Position numbers and translations under genes: made by a program
Shown here: in pieces, positions 54,179 through 62,823 of the stretch
Position numbering within the stretch: position 1 is the first letter of the stretch
Layout: each line of letters starts with the position of its first letter
Origin: Persebacter sp965221835
GTDB taxonomy: Bacteria; Pseudomonadota; Gammaproteobacteria; Tethybacterales; Persebacteraceae
Assembly: GCA_965221835.1 (NCBI GenBank)
Contig: OZ244916.1
Location: 1,054,001 to 1,118,000, forward strand
Direction: 5' to 3'
Length of the DNA: 64,000 nt
The notes under the pieces: generated by a model
What the model saw: the letters and a program-made list of their open reading frames with translations, nothing else
Databases searched by the model: none
What the model was told of the DNA's origin: nothing

Positions 54179-54697
54179 TTATTCGGCAAACACGGTGACT
54201 AAAAAAGCACCAACAACCATTCCCGCCAACGCATACCCCGCCGGGCTTTCGCCTTCTGGTGTGAAATAAGATCCGATAGAACCGCCAATCGCCGCGCCTT
54301 GCATAACAGGATTCCTGCTTTTAACCGCAATTGCGTATCCGGCGATAGAAATACCATACTTCTGAATCTGCCTGCTCTCTTTTTCCATACTATGCGCCCA
54401 ACGAACAAAATGTTCACAATTGTCGGTAAGGCAATTATATGGTTTGCCTATCCACGACCGCGCCCGTTCATAGGCAAGACGCTTATCCTCGCTCGTAATA
54501 TCCGTGCATATCCGTATCGGTTTGCCGTCCGAAAATTCCGCCTCGGATTCTTCAAGGAAAGAACGCTTACGCTTGGATCCATGTATCACGCCCCCGCAAC
54601 CATCGGCAAATCCGTAATGAGTATAACGCTCTCCCGCCATTTCGCAAGAAACTGTCAATACATCGCCCATTTGATATTTGGAAATAAAATATATCAT
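54179..54697 (-). CDS. LRAT-domain (lecithin:retinol acyltransferase-like) membrane protein
   Basis: 172 residues. MGDVLTV, the catalytic histidine in YTHYGFADG (His27) with HG at 39-40, and the nucleophile in DNCEHFVRWA (Cys94) match the permuted NlpC/P60-like LRAT fold. Residues 115-170 contain two glycine-rich membrane segments (GISIAGYAIAV, and GYALAGMVVGAFLVTVFAE). Eukaryotic relatives are acyltransferases or phospholipases; bacterial ones are little known. It is transcribed against its neighbours from a TAAAAT-like -10 about 15 bases before the ATG. A membrane-acting effector is possible. Confidence 0.75.
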   Translation of the reverse strand: MIYFISKYQMGDVLTVSCEMAGERYTHYGFADGCGGVIHGSKRKRSFLEESEAEFSDGKPIRICTDITSEDKRLAYERARSWIGKPYNCLTDNCEHFVRWAHSMEKESRQIQKYGISIAGYAIAVKSRNPVMQGAAIGGSIGSYFTPEGESPAGYALAGMVVGAFLVTVFAE

Positions 54698-54738
54698 GGC
54701 TATATTTTACTGCATTTCCCGCTATTTAACCCCCTCTA

Positions 54739-54756
54739 AAAATCGCATAACGCGGA
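54739..54756. repeat. 18-nt direct repeat bracketing the DndB-like fragment (copy 1)
   Basis: AAAATCGCATAACGCGGA, identical to 55462-55479. In copy 2 it encodes the last residues and stop of the DndB-like gene (K-I-A-stop), so copy 1 is a duplicated gene tail. Confidence 0.85.
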
Positions 54757-54777
54757 ACACGCCGAAACAAAATCGGG
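54751..54777. repeat. 27-nt duplicated hsdR 3' end (copy 1)
   Basis: Identical over 27 bases to 57667-57693, where it encodes the end of HsdR (A-E-H-A-E-T-K-S-G). It overlaps the 18-nt repeat by six bases. The two copies enclose the whole DndB-like plus HsdR segment of about 2.9 kb. Confidence 0.85.
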
Positions 54778-54786
54778 CAGAATCTG

Positions 54787-55473
54787 GTGACTGATGATGA
54801 TGATTATATCGCCATTTCCGCCCGCGAAATGGCGGACTGGGTAAATCGCGTCAAAGGCACGGGCAACGCCGACTTGGTAAAGACCACCGGCAACTCCTTA
54901 AGCGACAGCGAGGCGTACTTTACGACCTTGGCGACGATTGCCGAGTGCAACCGGACGATATTGCGCGAAAATTTCCCCGACCACATCACCAAGCCGTTTC
55001 TTGTTGAAGATTCCAGTAAACAACAACTCTTTGATGAAAAAATTAGCGAAGTTTGGGAATGTTTGACGGAAAACATAGAAGCACTCTCCATTATGCTCGC
55101 CGACAAAACGGAAAAAGGGGACGACAAACGCCGGGAAATACGGCGGGATTATCTGCTGGGAAAACCCGTACCGCAAATGTGCTTGTTCACCGCATTTGTT
55201 CGGTTGGCAGCATCCAATGGATTCTCACCCGAAGAAGCCGCCGCCCGTCTTAACAAAATTGACTGGCGAAAGAACGCTCCGCTTTGGGAGAACCTGCTGA
55301 TGTTCGGGAACACCATTCGCACCAAAAACGCGAAAATTGCCGCCGATATTATCTATTATGTCGCGGGGGGCAAACACAGCGAAGAGGAAAAGAAAACTTT
55401 GCTGGAAGCATATCGGAACGTGTTCCCCGAAAGGGAACGCGCCCAAAAACAACTGCCGCCCAAAATCGCATAA
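54787..55473 (+). pseudogene. 5'-truncated DndB/DGQHR-domain protein, C-terminal part
   Basis: 228 residues from a GTG at 54787; upstream frame enters the repeat copies. The DGQHR motif that defines DndB-like proteins is absent, so the N-terminal part is missing. The remaining part resembles DndB C-termini: REIRRDYLLGKPVPQMCLF, then LNKIDWRKNAPLWENLLMFG, KNAKIAADIIYYVAGGKHSEEEKKTLLEAYRNVFP. It could be a separate short protein, but the repeat boundaries favour a remnant. Family call is by eye and moderate. Confidence 0.55.
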
Positions 55474-55479
55474 CGCGGA
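55462..55479. repeat. 18-nt direct repeat (copy 2)
   Basis: Second copy of 54739-54756; spans the stop codon of the DndB-like fragment (TAA 55471-55473). Confidence 0.85.
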
Positions 55480-55522
55480 CGGCGGCGGGTGTAAAAATTC
55501 CCGCCAATTCTTCTTTCCTTCT

Positions 55523-55537
55523 CCCGCCTTTTGCGGG
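55523..55537 (+). terminator. hairpin after the DndB-like fragment
   Basis: CCCGC-CTTTT-GCGGG hairpin followed by CGGGGGTTTT. It belongs to the same loose hairpin family (CCGCC, TTTGCGGGCGG) as 10111-10142. Terminator activity is possible but the T run is short. Confidence 0.4.
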
Positions 55538-55545
55538 CGGGGGTT

Positions 55546-55576
55546 TTAATGTTTCGCGTCTTGTATCATTTTCGCG
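55546..55576. repeat. 31-nt duplicated 3' end of the acyl-CoA ligase gene (copy 1)
   Basis: 29 of 31 bases match 57727-57757, the last codons of the ligase gene. Read on the minus strand both give A-K-M-I-Q-D-A-K-H-stop, and the two mismatches are synonymous alanine third positions. The copies flank the HsdR fragment exactly. Confidence 0.85.
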
Positions 55577-57703
55577 GTGCGCAAACTGCTCGCGGATGCG
55601 CGTTGCCGTGGGGCGGGGCGGCGTTATCTTGTTCAGCACTCCCCCGGCAGCGGAAAATCCAACACCATCGCATGGCTCGCGCATCAACTTATCGGCATTC
55701 GCAACCGGCGGGGAAATCCGGAGTTTGATTCGGTAATTGTCGCCACCGACCGCCTTGTGCTGGACGGACAACTCAGAAAAAATATCCTGCAGTTTGAACA
55801 AGTGGACGCAATCGTCGGACACGCGGACGATTCCGGACAACTGCGGAATTTTATTAAATCCGGTAAGAGAATCATCATCACCACGGTGCAGAAATTTCCG
55901 AAAATAATGGACGCGTTGCAAAATTTTCGCGGCAAACAATTCGCCGTTGTCATAGACGAAGCGCATTCTGGACAAGGCGGCAGAACGACCGCCGCCATGA
56001 ATGTCGCACTGGGAGACGGCGACTGCATTGACCCCGAAGACATTGTCAACGCCGAAATGGAAAAACAATTGGAAACACGGGCGAAATCGCGCAAACTCCT
56101 GCAAAATGTGAGTTATTTCGCGTTTACGGCGACGCCGAAAAACAAAACGCTGGAAATGTTCGGCGAAAAAGCCGACAACGATGCGGACGGCAAAACGCCC
56201 TTCCGCTCCTTCCATCTGTACGCGATGAAACAGGCGATACAGGAAGAATTTATTCTGGATGTACTGGCGCACTATACGCCGGTGAACGTCTATTGCCGTC
56301 TGGCACAACAAGCGAAAGATGACCGCCTGTTTGATGTAAAAAAAGCGAACAAAAAACTTTTGCGCTACGCCAAACAACACCGCAATGTCGTAGACGACAA
56401 CGCCGGAATGATCGCGGAACATTTCCATCATAATGTGTATAGCGCGAAAAAAATCGGCGGACAAGCGCGCGCAATGGTGGTTTGCGGCGGTATCCGGCAG
56501 GCATTGGCGTATCATCGCGCCATCTCGCAGTATCTGCATAAAAACAAACGCCCGTACAACGCGCTGGTCGCTTTTTCGGGCGAACACGAATACGACGGCG
56601 TACAACTGACCGAGGCGGGCGTCAACAAATTTCCGATGAATCAAACCGCCGCCAAATTTCGCGAATCCCCTTATCGCATTCTGATTTGCGCGGACAAATT
56701 CCAAACCGGCTATGACGAACCGCTTCTGCACACGATGTATGTACTGAAAGTGTTGAGTGGCATAAAAGCGGTGCAGACGCTTTCGCGATTGAACCGCGCA
56801 CATCCGCAAAAAACCGACTGCTTTGTGCTGGATTTTGAGAATAATGCGGACGGCATCGCCGAGGCGTTTCAAGATTATTACCGCGAAACGACATTGTCCG
56901 GCAAAACCGATCCGAACAAACTGCATGATTTAAAAACCGCGCTGGACGACGCGGGCGTTTATTCGCAAGAGGGGCATGTAAATCGCGCCGTACAAATGGT
57001 ACTCGGCAACGAACCGCGCGAACATCTGGATCCGGTACTGGACGAATGCGTTTCGTTGTACGACAAACTTTCGGACGACCGCAAAATTCAATTTAAGGGC
57101 GACATTTACGCCTTTTGCCGCACCTACAATTTTCTCGGTGCGGTGCTGCCTTACACCAACCGCGAATGGGAAAAACTATCCGTCTTTTTGCATTTGCTCG
57201 CGCGAAAACTGCCCGCCATATCCGATGAAGATTTGGCGCACGGCATTTTGGAATTGGTAAATGTGGACGCCTATGTCGCCGAAAAGAAACAGACGATGAA
57301 AATACCGCAGGAAGACAAAGATAGCGTCATAGATCCATTCTCTTCGGAAAAAGGCGGCGCGCGCCCCGAACCGATGATGGACTGGCTGCCGAATATCATC
57401 AAAGATTTCAACGAAAGATTCGGGCATCTTTTCGGCGACAAAGAAGGCGTCTTTAACCGCATGCAAAACAACATCGTTCCAAAAGTTTTGCACAACAAAG
57501 ATTATCAAAACGCGCGCAAACACACTCGCAGCACATTGCAAGAAGTACGCGAAGACGCGCTTGATACGGTGATGTCCGACACATTTAACGACGATGTGGA
57601 GTTTAGCAAACAATACATGGAAAATCCCGATTTTCGCGCGTTTATTCTTGACCTCGTCGAAAAAACCGCGGAACACGCCGAAACAAAATCGGGAATCCGT
57701 TAA
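55577..57703 (+). pseudogene. 5'-truncated type I restriction enzyme HsdR, helicase part
   Basis: 708 residues starting right at the repeat boundary with VRKLLADARCRGAGRRYLVQ. Helicase motifs are intact: Walker A HSPGSGKSN (about 22-30), ATDRLVLDGQLRKN, VVIDEAHSGQGG (about 122-133), FTATPKNKTLEMFG, ADKFQTGYDEPLLHTMYV and VQTLSRLNRAHP. The N-terminal nuclease domain expected of HsdR (roughly the first 250-300 residues) is absent and no hsdM or hsdS is nearby, so restriction is unlikely. A residual ATPase could still be made from the GTG at 55577. Its last 27 bases are duplicated at 54751. Confidence 0.8.
57667..57693. repeat. 27-nt hsdR 3' end (copy 2)
   Basis: Original location, coding for the C-terminus of the HsdR fragment; identical to 54751-54777. 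Confidence 0.85.
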
Positions 57704-57726
57704 AAAAAACACGCCGCCTTTTGCGG
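57702..57726 (-). terminator. probable terminator of the acyl-CoA ligase operon
   Basis: On the minus strand CCGC-AAAAG-GCGG (57726-57714) is followed by CGTG and eight Ts. Short stem but a long T run directly after the ligase stop; also between convergent genes. Confidence 0.45.
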
Positions 57727-57757
57727 TTAATGTTTTGCGTCTTGTATCATTTTTGCG
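57727..57757. repeat. 31-nt 3' end of the acyl-CoA ligase gene (copy 2)
   Basis: In-place copy that encodes the ligase C-terminus and stop codon on the minus strand; see 55546-55576. Confidence 0.85.
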
Positions 57758-59229
57758 AGACGCGATCTTTGGATTTTTCCGGATGGGCCTTTGGGGAGGG
57801 AATTCATAAAATAAATGCGGGATGGCGATTTGAATTTGCCGATTGTTTTTTGGCATAGCGCGATTAAATCATTTTCGCTATGCGCATCAGGCGATTCCAA
57901 TACCACTGCCGCCGCCGTTTGCTGTCCGTAGATTTCGCACGGCACGGCGAATGCCGCCGCTTCTACGACTCCCGCCGCCGCATAAAGCGCGTCGTCTATT
58001 TCGCGCGGGGCGATGTTTTCGCCGCCTTTGATAATCAATTCTTTTTTGCGTCCGGTAACAAAAACATAACCGTCCGAATCCATTCGTCCCAAATCGCCGG
58101 TCATAAACCAGCCGCCGGAAAACGGCGCGTTCTCGCGCAAATAACCGAGCATTAAATTGTCGCCGCGCACTGCGATTTCGCCCGCCGTGTTTGGCGGCAA
58201 CGATTCGCCGGCGGCGTTTACAATTTGCACTTCGTTGCCGAAAGCGATTCCGGGTGAACCATATTTTCCTTTTTGCGGCGGCGGCGGATTGGAAAGAATT
58301 TGCGCCGCGGTTTCGGTGAGTCCCATCGTTTCCACTAGCGGAATAAAAAACTTTTTCTCAAACTGCCGATGCGTTTCCGGCGACAACGCCGAAGATGCCG
58401 AACGTCCGAATCGCATTTGCGTTTTTTCCGATGGCGATTCGCCGTGCAACAAGTGCGACAAAATTGTCGGTACCGCGCTAAACCAAGTGCATTTGTTTTC
58501 GCGCGCTTGTTGCCAAAATTTTCGCGCGCTAAATTTGTGCGGGATGACAACCGCACCGCCGGAAATCAAAGGCGCAAACACGGTAACGCATTGTCCGTTG
58601 ATATGATACAGCGGCAAAACGCACAATGCGCGGTCGGCGGCGGATAAACGATGCGCTGCGGCGGTGTTTGCGCCGCCAAACAACAAACTGCGATGACTAT
58701 GCAAAACGCCTTTCGGTTTGCCGGTCGTGCCGCTGGTATAAATCAGCAACGCCGGCGAAACGGCGTTTACGGACGGCAGCGAAACATCATCGCCGCCGAT
58801 ATCTTCATCGCGGTCAACTTGCACAATTTCAATTTCGTTTTCGCATTGTTTGGCAATATTTTGCAAGCGCGAAAAATTTTCATTGTCCGCAAAAATCAAT
58901 CGGCAATCGCTATGGCGAATCATATAAGCCAACTGCGAATCGCCCGCCGTTAAATTTAAAATCATTGCCGCACGACCGTGATACGGCGCGCCTAACAAAA
59001 TCTGCAACGCCGCCCAGCCGTTGCCGCACATCGCACCGACGGGCGCATGCGGTGCGACATTCCGCAATCGCCCGCCGAACATTCGCAACTTTTTTTCTAA
59101 CTCCCGAAATGATACAACGCGTTTGCTTTCCGGAAAAATGCAAAAAACGTTTGGCGAATGATTCGCATGATGTGCGATTAAACTTTGCAGCGTATGCGAA
59201 TCGGCGACAGCGAAAAAATCGCAAGTCAT
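57727..59229 (-). CDS. AMP-dependent acyl-CoA synthetase/ligase (sulfoacetate-CoA ligase-like)
   Basis: 500 residues. ANL-family motifs: LLIYTSGTTGKPKGVLHSHR (about 165-185), VETMGLTETAAQILSNPPPP, GWFMTGDLGRMDSDGYVFVTGRKKELIIKGGENIAPREID, and the C-terminal lysine in LPKGPSGKIQRS. Forms an acyl-CoA via an adenylate. It overlaps an acylating aldehyde dehydrogenase by ATGA and a TctC-type protein gene follows upstream, the gene set of sulfoacetate catabolism (sauT-sauS with a transporter). The substrate assignment is inference from context; another short carboxylate is possible. Confidence 0.8.
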   Translation of the reverse strand: MTCDFFAVADSHTLQSLIAHHANHSPNVFCIFPESKRVVSFRELEKKLRMFGGRLRNVAPHAPVGAMCGNGWAALQILLGAPYHGRAAMILNLTAGDSQLAYMIRHSDCRLIFADNENFSRLQNIAKQCENEIEIVQVDRDEDIGGDDVSLPSVNAVSPALLIYTSGTTGKPKGVLHSHRSLLFGGANTAAAHRLSAADRALCVLPLYHINGQCVTVFAPLISGGAVVIPHKFSARKFWQQARENKCTWFSAVPTILSHLLHGESPSEKTQMRFGRSASSALSPETHRQFEKKFFIPLVETMGLTETAAQILSNPPPPQKGKYGSPGIAFGNEVQIVNAAGESLPPNTAGEIAVRGDNLMLGYLRENAPFSGGWFMTGDLGRMDSDGYVFVTGRKKELIIKGGENIAPREIDDALYAAAGVVEAAAFAVPCEIYGQQTAAAVVLESPDAHSENDLIALCQKTIGKFKSPSRIYFMNSLPKGPSGKIQRSRLAKMIQDAKH

Positions 59230-60602
59230 GAATACTTTGCGCGGTATTCCGAAAAAAATTCGTCCAATGTCGGTTCGGCGGCGGCGACAATCGGGCGCAC
59301 TACTCGCGTCGTATTAATATAATGCCGAAAATTCATATTGTCGCTAATGCTGTTTTTGCCCCAAGTACCGCATCCCATAGAAAGCGAAAACGGCAGCGCA
59401 TTATCAAAACTTCCGCCGTTGGCAAAACAATGCGCCTGATTGACGATAATCCGGCACGCCTTCAATTCCAAACCGAGTTCCAGCGGACGCGAATCGTTTT
59501 TCGTATGAATGCCGACCGAATGTCCCGCGCCTTGATAGTTTAGCAACTCCGCCGCGCGCGCCTTGGCGGCGGCGAAATCCGCCGCGCGATAAATTGTCAA
59601 AACGAGCGACAACTTTTCGGACGAAAACGGATGTGCATTGCCTACGCCGTTTTCTTCTGCCATCAAAAATCGGGCGCGTTCGGCGGCGGCAGAAAGTCCC
59701 GCGCGTTTTGCAAACACCGGCATATCGCGCGCGATCATTTCGCGATTGAGAATTCCGTTTTTCCATAATTTTTCTTGCACGCGGCGTTTGTCATCTTCGT
59801 CCAAAAGAACGCCGCCGGTTTTGCATAGCGCCGCGATCATGGAATCGTAAACCGCATCGACGATAATCAGATGATTTTCGGAAGAACAAGAAGTAGCGTT
59901 GTCAAAAGTTTTGGACGCGCAAACTTTCGCCGCCGCATCCGCAATGTCCGCGGTCTCGTCCACAATCACCGCAACATTTCCCGCGCCTACGCCGATGGCG
60001 GGCGTGCCGCTGGAATAGGCAGCGCGCACATTGCGTTGCGAACCGGTGACGACAACCAAATCGGCGCACTGCATTAAACGCGCCGTCGCTTCTTTGGATG
60101 GCGGCAAAAGCATCTGCACCAAATTCGCGGGCGCGCCGATTTTTGTCAACTCCGCATGAATGCGCGCAAGCAACGCCGCGCCGACTTTCGCACCTTTGGG
60201 CGGCGGCGCGAGAATGATCGCGTTGCCGCCTTTCAGCGCGTTAATCGTTTTGTTAATCGGTGTCGCCAACGGATTGGTGGACGGAGTTAGCGCGGCGACG
60301 ATTCCGCACGGGCGGGCGATTTCGGTGATTCCGCGCGCCGCATCTTCGCGCACAACACCGACGGTTTTTTGTCCGCGAATATCGCGCAACAAGCCCAACG
60401 TTTTGCGGCGATTTTTTTGCTCCTTGTCGGCGGCGTTGCCGAGACCGGTTTCTTCCACCGCCATTTGCGACAGACGACAATTGGCATCGGGTTCCAACAA
60501 CGCCCATGCAACGGCGATGCAAGCGGTGTCTATAAACTCCTGCGATTGCGCAGCGAATTCCGTCTGCGCTTTTCGTGCGCGGGCGACAAGCGCGTCCGCC
60601 AT
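59226..60602 (-). CDS. CoA-acylating aldehyde dehydrogenase (sulfoacetaldehyde dehydrogenase-like)
   Basis: 458 residues. Acylating ALDH features: EIARPCGIVAALTPSTNPLATPINKTINALKGGNAIILAPPPKG, TGSQRNVRAAYSSGTPAIGVGAGNVAVIVDE, and the catalytic cysteine in FDNATSCSSENHLIIVD (about residue 245). The C-terminus with CGTWGKNSISDNMNFRHYINTTRV is typical. In SauS-type pathways it converts sulfoacetyl-CoA to sulfoacetaldehyde with NADPH. It sits two bases downstream of the truncated TctC gene. Confidence 0.85.
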   Translation of the reverse strand: MADALVARARKAQTEFAAQSQEFIDTACIAVAWALLEPDANCRLSQMAVEETGLGNAADKEQKNRRKTLGLLRDIRGQKTVGVVREDAARGITEIARPCGIVAALTPSTNPLATPINKTINALKGGNAIILAPPPKGAKVGAALLARIHAELTKIGAPANLVQMLLPPSKEATARLMQCADLVVVTGSQRNVRAAYSSGTPAIGVGAGNVAVIVDETADIADAAAKVCASKTFDNATSCSSENHLIIVDAVYDSMIAALCKTGGVLLDEDDKRRVQEKLWKNGILNREMIARDMPVFAKRAGLSAAAERARFLMAEENGVGNAHPFSSEKLSLVLTIYRAADFAAAKARAAELLNYQGAGHSVGIHTKNDSRPLELGLELKACRIIVNQAHCFANGGSFDNALPFSLSMGCGTWGKNSISDNMNFRHYINTTRVVRPIVAAAEPTLDEFFSEYRAKYS

Positions 60603-60604
60603 TT

Positions 60605-61108
60605 TTACTCCGCCAGATCTTTAAGAAGATCGGTTAGATACGCCCGCCGTTCCTCCCACATCGCCAATACTTCTTCGCGGTTCATAATGCGCGAAGGCGA
60701 ACCGGTACTTTTCATTTTGCCGAGAGTGCGTTGTTCGCCGAACATCGCCGGCACCCGTTCCGCCAAAAAAGAAATGATTTCGGGCGGCGTACCTTTCGGT
60801 GCCATAATGCCGCGAAAATTCACGCTGGAATCGTCCACCTCCACGCCCGCTTCTTTAAAAGTCGGCGTATCAGGCAAAAATTCGTGACGCTGCAAATCGG
60901 CAACTGCCAAAATTTTAAGATTATCGCTATTGCGAAAAGCGTCCGACAAATTATTAAAACCCGCCTTAACCTGTCCGCCAATAACATTTTTCATCGCCTG
61001 CGTACCACCCCCCTTGGTCGGCACATAAGTCATTTCCGTCCCGGCGCACAACGCGACAAAGTTGCCCGCCGCAAACACATTCCCGAAATAATTCAAAAAC
61101 TCAAACAT
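60605..61108 (-). pseudogene. 5'-truncated TctC/Bug-type periplasmic solute-binding protein
   Basis: 167 residues from an ATG at 61108; full-length Bug proteins have about 320. Only the second half is present: TYVPTKGGGTQAMKNVIGGQVKAGFNN, KILAVADLQRHEFLPDTPTFKEAGV, NFRGIMAPKGTPPEIISFLA. The signal peptide and first domain are missing, replaced by MFEFLNYFGNVFAAGNFVAL after a G-rich stretch. It would have been the binding component of a tripartite tricarboxylate-type transporter feeding the two downstream enzymes. Confidence 0.75.
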
Positions 61109-61216
61109 ATCCCCTCCCCCCGATATTACCGCATCCCTCCCCCGAAAAGAAACACGCCCCCCGCCACCCGTCAATATCCGAGCGGGAGGAGAATTTTGGC
61201 GGGAGGGTAATCTTTT
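61109..61216. other. junction between truncated TctC gene and the DUF6339 module
   Basis: 108 bases with strong strand asymmetry (C-rich runs such as CCCCTCCCCCC, then G-rich GCGGGAGGAG and GGCGGGAGGG), and an imperfect inverted relation around CGATATT / AATATCCG. No gene seen. It is the probable breakpoint that removed the 5' half of the TctC gene. Confidence 0.5.
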
Positions 61217-61990
61217 CTAAAAATCGGGGGAAACATCCATTCGCTTGATGATGTCTTCAATCAAACCGTCAATCTGCGATTGTTCCAGCGAATCCAAAAC
61301 ACACACGCCGCCTATCCGGTTTAGTTCCTTGCTAAACCGGCGGAAATGTTCTCGTTCATGCAGTTTCCTGTTGCCTTTGAACGAGCGAAGCATAAATTTC
61401 ATCAGGGAATTCAAAATGGGAACGCTGCGGCAAAATGTTGCGCGCTCCATCACTTCTTTGCGCACATCCTCTTTGCACAACAACGCGCCCAAAGCGTCAT
61501 TCATTTCGCAGTTTGGCAAACGCGCACATACATGCGCCATCCACCAAAGACGGGAAACAGCGTTATCCCGCACCATTCCGCGTACGCCGTTGACGAAAAA
61601 ATGTGACAAAATTTTTTGCCTGCGCTTTTTCTTGTCTTTGGGAAGTTCCCAGCGGGCGCGGACATAATCCCAAAAAACAAAATGAGTCAAGTACACCCAA
61701 ATGCGCTCATCAGTTGCCTGTTGCGGCGTTAAATTTTGCAATGCTTCATAAATCGCCTTGCAACGGGCGGGGTCGTTCTTAATGACCGTTTTGGGGTCAA
61801 AATCGCATCCGAGACACGCGCGGAAATTGTCGCCAAAAATTTCTACGCGCGTTTCGCGCACATAATCATCGTCACCGAAAAATTCTTCCCAATTCGGATT
61901 GGGCGACTCATAACGCTCGGCGTTCTGTTCAATACTGGCGCGCAATTTGTCAAGAGATGATTGCTTTAAGATGACAACATGTTCGCTCAT
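61217..61990 (-). CDS. DUF6339-like protein
   Basis: 257 residues. The middle CKAIYEALQNLTPQQATDERIWVYLTHFVFWDYVRARWELP and HFFVNGVRGMVRDNAVSRLWWMAH matches the DUF6339 pattern (AxDERxWxxLTH, RxNxxSRLWW) as I recall it. Function unknown; members occur as last genes of predicted defence operons with a GHKL ATPase. The start overlaps the upstream gene by ATGA. C-terminal VLDSLEQSQIDGLIEDIIKRMD is helical. Confidence 0.65.
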   Translation of the reverse strand: MSEHVVILKQSSLDKLRASIEQNAERYESPNPNWEEFFGDDDYVRETRVEIFGDNFRACLGCDFDPKTVIKNDPARCKAIYEALQNLTPQQATDERIWVYLTHFVFWDYVRARWELPKDKKKRRQKILSHFFVNGVRGMVRDNAVSRLWWMAHVCARLPNCEMNDALGALLCKEDVRKEVMERATFCRSVPILNSLMKFMLRSFKGNRKLHEREHFRRFSKELNRIGGVCVLDSLEQSQIDGLIEDIIKRMDVSPDF

Positions 61991-62823
61991 GTCCGCTCCT
62001 CGTCCACCAGCATAACATGCACGGGCTGTTCCAGTAATTTCTGCGCGACATCAAGGGCGTTCAGCGCGGTCAATTGAATTCCCTGTTTTTCCAATTCCCG
62101 CCTGATAACGCCGCACCAAATGCGATCGTCGTGATCTTCGTTAGCGGACATCGCCCGCAACGCCTCGCAACAGGCGGACAAATATACGGATGCCAGCAAA
62201 GACGGCCACCGATGGCTGTTGTTTTGCTGTGCTTTGAATTTTCCTGCGTCCTCTTCGTGCATAACGATTTGGATATTGTCATTCTCCAAATCAACCAAAA
62301 ATACGCCCCGTTTTCTGCCGGTAGAACTCAACTCAAAAATAGTGCCGAGCGCCGGCTCCGGATCCTGTTCCACATAATACACGGACGGGTAGGCGGTCGC
62401 CAATACATCGCCATGATTAAAATTAAAGGCGAGGTCGCCGAATTCCGGGTGGAAATTCGGACTTTTATGCCCGCCCACATTATCAGTGCAGACGACATAG
62501 GAAGATATTTCAACGCGGCGATGCAACTCGCCTTTTTTGAAATTAACAGAAACTTCGCTCTCGCCGGTCATCAGCAGATGGCGCACAAAAGTATCGCGGC
62601 AGTGAATCTCCGTTGCATATTTCGCCCGCCCTGCATCGATAAGAGAACGCAGAGATTCCTCGCTTAACGCAAACACCATCTTAAGCCGCGATAATTGGCT
62701 GTCGGGAACAATCTCCAAACTCGGAGTCACCTGAAATGTGCGCCCGACATAATCCCGTTCAGGCGGCAACGCCTCATCGGAAAGAACCGGATGCGGAAAA
62801 GTTTTATTTGCTATCCACTTCAT
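61987..62823 (-). CDS. hypothetical protein of the GHKL/DUF6339 module
   Basis: 278 residues with ATGA overlaps on both sides, so strictly coupled to its neighbours. Begins MKWIANKTFPHPVLSDEALP, then YVGRTFQVTPSLEI; central HGDVLATAYPSVYYVEQDPEP and GIFELSS-like strands; C-terminal SLLASVYLSACCEALRAMS. Predominantly beta in the first two thirds. No family assigned by eye; context makes it a defence-operon component. Confidence 0.6.
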   Translation of the reverse strand: MKWIANKTFPHPVLSDEALPPERDYVGRTFQVTPSLEIVPDSQLSRLKMVFALSEESLRSLIDAGRAKYATEIHCRDTFVRHLLMTGESEVSVNFKKGELHRRVEISSYVVCTDNVGGHKSPNFHPEFGDLAFNFNHGDVLATAYPSVYYVEQDPEPALGTIFELSSTGRKRGVFLVDLENDNIQIVMHEEDAGKFKAQQNNSHRWPSLLASVYLSACCEALRAMSANEDHDDRIWCGVIRRELEKQGIQLTALNALDVAQKLLEQPVHVMLVDEERT

